64,000 nt of DNA from Takakia lepidozioides (Eukaryota > Streptophyta > Takakiopsida > Takakiales > Takakiaceae). This document shows positions 25,301 to 34,300 of the stretch, piece by piece. The DNA lies in the NCBI GenBank assembly GCA_030704615.1, contig CM060731.1, positions 12,090,001 through 12,154,000 of the forward strand, in the 5' to 3' direction. The position numbers and the translations under genes were made by a program. Every line of letters starts with the position of its first letter. The stretch's first letter is position 1. The notes below the pieces were generated by a model. The model searched no databases. It worked only from the letters and a program-made list of their open reading frames with translations, and was not told the DNA's origin.

Positions 25301-28300
25301 CCTTGTTGGAGGAAAGCATATGCCGCAAAAGGTCCAGGCTGGCAAAGACCTCTTCCAGTTGATAGCCACTGGCCGATCGCTGCAGCATGCGCAGGAGCAG
25401 CACCAGGATGCCACTATGCTCACACTGCCCTCACCACACCACTTAACCATTCAGCCAGCTATTTCATTTTACCAGGTGTCTCTAACAATAACTCAACTGG
25501 TTGCGTAGCCCATGGTTTAAGACCAGAGCCACTAACATCATGAAGGCACTTCTCAGGAAACCATAGGTATGTCTTTGAGGCACCTTTGAGGGTACGGAAA
25601 ATCCTTGCAGGAAAGTTTTTGGAGGCCAGGTCTTGAGCATTAATTTGCTTCATTTTTGGCTGGATTAATAGATCCTTGCCATATCCCCACCAACTTACTT
25701 TCCCTTTAAAAGCATATATCCATGTGCAGATGAACATACATCCACTGCCCTTAACTCCTAGTAAAGGCTGCTGAAGGCTCCCCCCAACCATCACTGGTAA
25801 GGGACATGTGGCTCAAAATACAAAATTATGCAATATTGTCGCAGTGCTGCAATCAAGAAACCATTGAGCCAGACATGTGGATGACAATACCCCTAGATTG
25901 GCCTTTATAATGGGATTACATCTCCTTTGCTAAAATAGTAGTACTACGTTCATGTGATGAGAGGAAATGAAATGGTACTTTACAATGTCCGTGGGGAGCT
26001 CAAAGAGCTTATGGGAGTAGAAATGAAATGAAATGAAATGGTACTTTATAACGTCCGCGGAAAGCTCATAGAGCTTATGGGACAAAATGGAAACACGAGA
26101 GAGTAGAGAAAGAAATAAACACAAAAGAGAGAGGGGCCCTCCACAAGCAGCCCAAAAGAAACTATAGTTCCACGGTCTGTTTTGAGGGGAAATGAAATGA
26201 AATGAAATGGTTCTTTATGACGTCCGTGGAGAAAGAAAGATACTAAGTAACTTCATACAGTCAGGGTGGGAACCCTTGGTCCATGTGTCAAGCAGAACAA
26301 AGAAGAGTAAGAAGGGGCCAAAGAAAAGATTTTGTGACAAACTAGAGGGACAAATGAAATGGTACTTTATAGAGTCTGACGAAAGCTCAAAGAGCTTATG
26401 GGAGAGGCGGAAGAAATGAAATGAAATGGAACTTTATAACATCCGCAGAAAGCTCAAAGAGTAAAAGCAAGAAACAGGAAAAAGAATAAAAGACAGAGTG
26501 AAGCCAGAAGCAGCCCACTATTGCTCAAGGGATTGTCTAAGAGTAAACGCCTCATGCAGGAAAGCTGCCAAGCAATTCTGATCCTCATAATGGAAGACCT
26601 CTATAAGAGATTGGGTATCGTGGAATACACTTTTGAATCTCCCATGCATCTCATAGTAGAAAGGGCAGTGAAAGAATTGTGAAAGAAACTCATTATATCT
26701 GCGGGAAGCTCAAAGAGCTTATGGGACAAAAAGAATGCAAGAAACAAGAGCCTACACAAGCCCAACATCTACTCTTTCATTGAGATTTACTTTTTTGGAC
26801 ACAGAAAGAAGAGAAATGAAATGAAATGGTGCTTTATAACGTCCTATGAAGAGAAAGCACGAGAGATTCACCTCCCAATGAACAAGACTGACGTTTCCAT
26901 CCACCACCCTCAGGATGCGTCCGTAGGTACCAGGAGGAATAAGCAAGCCTGGGGCATCAGGAACCTGAAGGGCAACACAGGTTTGCACCATGTCTTCTCT
27001 CTCGTGAATCACAGACCCTTCTGGATGCTGATACAAGGAGGTTATCTTGACCATCTTGTAGAGGAAATCATAACTGCAGCAAAATGCAGCAATCACCATC
27101 ACTAGGATACATCCTCGAGAATGATAACAGGATAGCGAGCCATGTACAGCCATCAGACCTCCAGCAATGTAGACTCTTGGGAATTATGTTGAAAAGCATA
27201 TCCTCAGACATTACCCAGATGTCCACTTTAATATTTCTTCCAAATGCAGAAAGTTATCTTCAGTCCTCTGGAGCCATTCAATCAAGCTAGTCAAGATGAA
27301 ATTTATGAGGCTACTCCCGCTGAAACATTTAAGCTTTAGTTTGACAGCACATGCAATACAAGGTTCTATTTTCATACACAAGCATGATCTGAAAGGCTTA
27401 CACGCATTCAGCTGGCCATGCTCCTTTGCACTGAGCAGCCAGCAGACGAACCAGGAACAACGTTTGATATGGAAAAGACTCCCTCAGAGAGAACAGAAGG
27501 CTCCGAATCGGCCCATCAATCACACTATCTCGGTCCCAGAGCTCCAAGCATAGAGCTTCCTGCCAAACAAAAGAAAGGCAATTCAGTCTATTCAAAATAT
27601 TCAGAAGTATCCTTACAAGAGAAAAGGAGATTTATCGTGGGGAAACAAAAAAAGAGAGAGGGAAACAGACAGACAGAAGAGAGTGCCTAAGCAGTGAAGA
27701 GACTGCCTAGGCAGCCTACAAATAGTTCATTGACGGACCACTCAATCCAGACATAGAAAGGAAAGGAACTGTACAGACCTGGCCACGATAAATTTCACAG
27801 AAAACATCAATCAGGAGATCATATCCATCAAAATCCATCTGCATACGATAATATGGCATCAGTATAGACTCAATTACTAATCAAAAACATGCTCGGCGAG
27901 GTACAGGATATCGAACTTTTTAATCACAAGCTTAATGTAGAGTAGGGAGAAAATGCTGCAAGCACCTTTACGACACAGAAGAAGGAAACACATCGCTGCA
28001 AGAACTTACCTGGCTAGCAAAGTCATAAGCTGCAAGAAATGCTGCTGTCAGTGTTTTTACCACACTCTTATACCCACCAACTTGGACCTAAGGAAAACAA
28101 ACAATAAGTTTGTCAGTCTAGGAGCATGCAGACCAACATGGCCTTACTTTTCATGAACCCCTGATGACATCCTATCCCTTCCGTGGCAAAAGTCTGCATC
28201 TCACCCAAATGAATGTCCTTAGTTTGGACTCAACCATTCCAGTTGGGGATGGTTGTAAGTTGGAGACAGACACAAATTGCGAATGGGGGACTCTTCATGA

Positions 28301-31300
28301 CCAGCTGAGAATGTAAACATCAGAACAGAAACGGATCACAACCCAACTTGGAAGATACATTGTAAAGGATGCACGACCATCCATGGATATCTTCCTTCCA
28401 ACATCAATAGCAGCACCACTACCACGTGACTCACGTCAGACTCTTGAAAAGACTCGCTCTGAAGCATCTCTAGGAGAGAGCTGTATGCTCCACCGTAGTA
28501 TGCCTGCCGAACATATGCCGTATGTTCGATATCCTGCTCCCCACAAATTCTTTGCATGTTATACAATGTACCAACATCTCCATCAGCTTTACAGATAGAA
28601 CCAAGTGTCAAGGATGCCTCAAGCGTCATACAGTTTCTGTTTTCTTACCTGCACGAGGCCTTCACCCTTAGACAATCACTAGAACATTAGTTCTCATTCT
28701 TGGGTTCTGGTTTTGGTTTTCCTCTCTCATGTTTTCTTCCATTTTGTCCCAGAAGCTCTATGAGCTTTCCGCGGATGTTATAAAGCACCATTTCATTTCA
28801 TTTCCTTCACTCCATATCACAATTTTTTTTCTTCCTCTCTTGGTACCTTAGGCCCATGGAGCCTCCTCCGGACAAGAATAGTTGCCAGGAAGACAAGCCA
28901 CGCACCAATCAAACTGCAGCAACATCACGCATGGTTTCTTGTGATTTTACATTATTGTGGCTACAGCACACAATGTCTTGTGTACATTCTTGCAGTTTTA
29001 CATTATCCAGTGGGCCTTTGCAGTCCCCAATGGTATTCTGTCTTCTGTCCTACATACTTGCAGATCCTAGGCATAGAGACTCCCAATCTTGAGCGGAGGT
29101 CTCCAGCTTTGAGGACCAGATAGTGTGGCAACTTGCACAAGGCTTGGGATAATGGGATAAATATCATTGGAGAAGGGATACACAAAACCGAGGCAACTGA
29201 GGGGCAGAGGAAGGGTCGCAAAGAACAAACCTGGAGAGGGGCTTTTCCACTGATGGACGGAAGGAAAGACACCAGGCAGAGGAACGTAGCCCAGCCCAAC
29301 AAAAGCGGTGCAAATTCAGGGGCTATGGCTGGATCAAGCATTGACATTAATGAATCCAACTCCTGCACCTCTGCCACAGAAAAAGCATGCCCGCCCTGGC
29401 TGTTTCAAACCCCACAATACTGGTGTCATGAATTTTCACAGGTGACTAAAGAACATGAAAAACTGTCCAGAAGCATGGCAGCACATGTACTATTGTTCTT
29501 CTATTGTACTATTGTTTCAAAAAGATCCCACTACTGAGGCAGATAAAGATAAGTCTTCCACACAGCAGCTTACCCTTTCCAGAAACCTGTAAATACATGT
29601 CTTGAGGAACATAACTACCTATTTTGCCTACCTCCAGAGCTCTGACATTGTATCTGGGTTTACACATGCAAGTCATATCATCCTGGTATGGACACCTGAG
29701 TTCACAGATTAGAAGAATTCATAGGTTCATGCAATCCTCAAATCCACATCTGATTTCTCAAGGTTCTTACAAATGTACACATGCATACGTCAGCTTGCCA
29801 CCCACCATCAAGGTCTCCTATACTCTAGAAGGCTAGAGGAGAGGTCAGTCGCTTGAAGACAATCTAAGGTTCCCTTGTGCTTGAATAGTGTACTGATGCC
29901 TCTTTTGAGAGTGGCTCTATTAGGCTACCCACAGAAAGGGGACATGTACAGGGTACACTGAATAGAGGCAAACCTGAAAGGAATTTCTCCATGAACCATA
30001 AGCAGAAGATTCTCCAAATCCAAGGCTTCAATAAGGATAAGGAGTGCTTGCTGCTTCACATGCCCAACAAATCTCGCTGCTTCAGATGTGACAGCTAATC
30101 GTTCACCATGGCTGCTTCCAAATACAGTCTCCTGCAACAGCACCATGGGTAATCATAATTTTATGATCAGCGCTTACTACATTTTCAAAGATCTTGAAAG
30201 GCTTCATAAAGACTTTACTGAGATTCATGAACAGAGAAGCAGTAACACAACAAATGAAAGTCTCATGTCTGAAAGAAACTACCTGGAAGGTGCTTAGTAA
30301 CTCCTTGAAATGGGCTGCCTTGCATGGAGAGAGAGGTTCATAATACAATAGGAAGAGTATGTCGAGCAGCAGTGTTAGCTCCAAGGCTGTTTCCTCTGCC
30401 CAAAAGTCAGCATACTCCCGATCCTGAAATTTGAACTATCCTGTCAGCAAACTACCTCTCTCTCTCTCCGTGGACATCAAGTCTCTTTCTCTTCTCCCAT
30501 CTTCATATAAACACACCCTCTCAACACATTTGACAAAAGATTGAAAGGACTCCACATCAAGCGGACATAGAAATCAGTGACACCCCTCACAACCAACTTC
30601 TATCAAGACACCTATTTAGTTGGAGAGGAGGGGTCTCTCCCTCAATAGGCCTACACAGGCCATTCCCTGCAGTGATGATCTCCAAGTGGTTCCCTACCGC
30701 TTGGGGTCAGCCCCTCCATTCAAAGTGGGGAGTGCCATGCTCAACACTTGGGCTAGGGTATGCCCTTGTGTATAAACCTCTTCCCTGCTATACATCTTAT
30801 TTTCCAGGTCATGCATGTATATCCCCAGGGTGATTCCTGGTTGTTAACAACCACAGAACACATAATAACACTGAAACCACGAACAAATCTAACGCCAGGG
30901 AGAAAGAGAGAAAGATGGAATAAAGAATCTTCTATGTTCATGGGGGGCACCAAGAGCCCAAGGGATACAAGTACTACAGACCAAACAATGATGAAAAGCT
31001 CAAGCGCTTCATGAAGAGAGAGAGGGAATCACAAGATGCTGAGGCTGAACAGCAGACAAGCGGTCTTTGAGGTTGACAAGGGTCTTGTCCTCGAGCCCTT
31101 CTTCCAGGAGCTGCTGTACCTCCGCACATATTGCCTTATAAGACCTCAGCACTTCACCCTCATCCGCCACTGGCTCAGAAAGCAACAACACAAGTATTAG
31201 CTATACTAAGCTTATGCAATCTTCACATCCTCATTGGTGAGTCAGTAAACCTAAAATGCGACCCTCAACATCTCAAAAGGTTTAAATTTCAATGGGCTGT

Positions 31301-34300
31301 AAGGGATCCAGCACTGTGTTCAGCAGCTCAAAAGGAAAGGCCACATGTGTCCCACAAGTATCCAACACTCATGAAACAGAGTATAAACAGTTCAGGTCTT
31401 CTCAGTGCTTAAAAACTAAGTTCCCTATGCATATGCACAAAGAAATAGTCTCGACTTGATGTCTAGGGCCCATTTGGCTTCCCCATCATGTGCACGTCAT
31501 AAACTACCTCTGCAAAACAGCCAGTATATGACTAGTAGAAACAAGCGTACCCTGGAATGTAAGTAGAAGTCGAGTGCACTTCAGCAAGCATTGGCGCTCC
31601 ACGTAGTAATTCATTGCAATCTGCAACAGAGACGGCAGCATTATATACACTAGAGATGGTACTAGTCCAGTTGAAGAAATGGCTGTAGGCTCCAAAAGAA
31701 GCGCCTCTCATCACATGCTTGGGATACGATCTGCCCTGCTTGCAGAACAAGCAAGGGGGAAAAGTTTTATTTTTCTTCTCCTGCCCTTGGCAGATAGAGG
31801 CCTCTTTAGAGATTCTCCCTATAGAACAGAAGGCTGGAAGTACCTGTTGGTGGTCCATGAGGTGTTCCACATTTATGCAACACTTTGAGAAGTTCTCTGA
31901 ATCTGTTTACCTTCTTTGTCCCTTGGGTCCTTTTTTCTCTCTGGACATATCTTTCTCTCTTTCCGCGGACGTTATAAAGTGCCATTTCGTTTCATTTCTT
32001 TTTCTCTCTTTTGTTGGGGACCGCACTACTTCATATCATTTCAGTTCCTTCTTCTTTCTTACACAGCAGTACCACAGCATGGCAATATGAATTTTCAGTT
32101 GCAGGGGACTATACATCATGTCATGGTAGGGTCCATATTACTTGCACGAAGCATCTGCATAGACGATGATCTGGTGGGCAGGCTCCCAAGAACATTTGGG
32201 TTATAACCCAAGATCCCAACCGCACCTCAAAACATTACAGCACCCCAAAAAAGTGTAGATGATAGTTGCAATAATAACACATTCCATTTTTTGTAGCAAG
32301 CAGACTCACACCAAGATCTAGATGATATCTGCTGCAATTTCCCAAGGAAAAAACTTAATCCCAATAAGATCCATGAACCGGAAACTTACAGTTTGCAGAA
32401 AAGGCCGGTCAACATGAGACGGGATCTTTGCTCCAGATTCGAAGTATCTGCTCAAAAGTATGTATGTTTGTACCTCATCCAAAACCTGCGATCAAAGTAA
32501 CAAACTTGACATAGTTAGGGATATATGAGAAAAAGACCAGATGCCAGATCTGTAGAGCATTGGATAATTTCCTTTGTCATACATATTGCTTGTGAATTGC
32601 AGGACTACCCTGGGAGACGCAAAGCACAGACTGACGGACAGGCACATGTAAAAGAGGAAAAGAGAAAAATGCTTGAATATTTATGTGGATGTGTAAGGGA
32701 CAGCAAAAACGAACCAGATGACTGCTGACTTGGTAAGAAAGATTCTGCAACTCAGGTTTAACCTCCAAGGAATGGCTGCCCACATCAATCCTGGATGAGG
32801 ACAAGGCAGCCTTTGAAGCAGCATTGGGTGCCTTGAAAAACGCCAGTGTGTTCAGCAGCCATCCATGGTGTGTCCTCAATTTTTCAGCCTGAATGCAATA
32901 GAGATTGTCAAAGTATATTTCTTGAAGAGGTTCTCTACAACATCAGGGTGTCCAAACATATGCCCTACCCAAAGGCCACCTGCCACACCATATGGCCATG
33001 CAAGCAAGCATATGGTCCTGAAACACTACAGAAGTCACAATCTTAAGCTAAGACTCACCAAAACTAGATAGTACAAATAAATCCCCTGACTCATCATATA
33101 GGACCAGCATGGACACAAGGATGTGATCTTTACTGTATCATGCAGCAGTGAACCACAAGTTAAGTAGCACCTGACAATAGCAAGTTAAGCTAAAAGAGAC
33201 TTGGTTGAAGATTGACACATCATTCAGAATTTAGGGTTTAAGATTCAGGGTTTAAAGATCAACATGTCACAATTTTACTCTACATTTGAGACAGAGTCAC
33301 TGTGACCTTGACATAATCACTGTCGACACATTCTGGACACAAAGGAACAGTAATGCTCTACAAAATATACTGCAGACTGCACACAATCCAACTTAACCCT
33401 TGTTTGGTCTCCCCGTACATGTGAATTACTAGAGCCTCTTCTTACTCAGCGGTAGCACACAGAGGGATTCTCAACAGATGCACTTGAGTTTGGCTTTGCA
33501 TCAAAAAGGGATGTTGCATGGTACGATGGTCAGAGATAGATGGCATTGTATCCTGGGCAGGCATTGTCACAACAGCAACTTGAAATGGATTGGAATGAGT
33601 TTGTCTGCCGAGCAGGCCAAGATTGCCTATGCCATCTGGGGGACATGGCCTTGCATGCTTAGGTGCTACTCATACCCTTTTGCCAGCTTTGATACTAGAC
33701 ACCGTGCAGCAGTTGCCACTACAAAAACCTCCAGCTCCAAATTTCTTAATCCTTGATCTGTCTCTACTTTGGTGCGGCATCAGTTATAATTCCAACAAGA
33801 CTAGTATCCTCACAATGCTGTCCCCAGCTATCTGTCAGCCAGTTGAATAAGTCGATGAACAAGCACTAATGTCATGATCCTCTCAAAAATCATGATGGAT
33901 TATTAGAAAGGCCTTCCCCCTCCAATCAGTTCAGGCTTGAAAGAAAAGTCCTCCTAAACATGTGCATTGCTAATTCCTCAAAAGCATACGCTTAGACATC
34001 CGTTCAAGATAAAAAAGGAAACGCAACATGTTTCAAGCATTCATCACATTGTAGGAAATACAGCGCGGACTTGTGCAATCATTCACGTGCTTGCCGTCAA
34101 GTTATCGACTTACACTAGTACTCCAATTGTAGTGTCTGATTACGACCCGGACTTGTAAAAGGAATCTCTCTCTTATGAGGCGCACACAGCCGCACTCTAA
34201 TTTGTGAAAATATTTCAACTCTGAGCTGTGGAGAGCTGTAGGGAGACAACAATCCATTGACACGGAAGGTCATGAGTCTCGATGCAAATGCATGTGCAGA

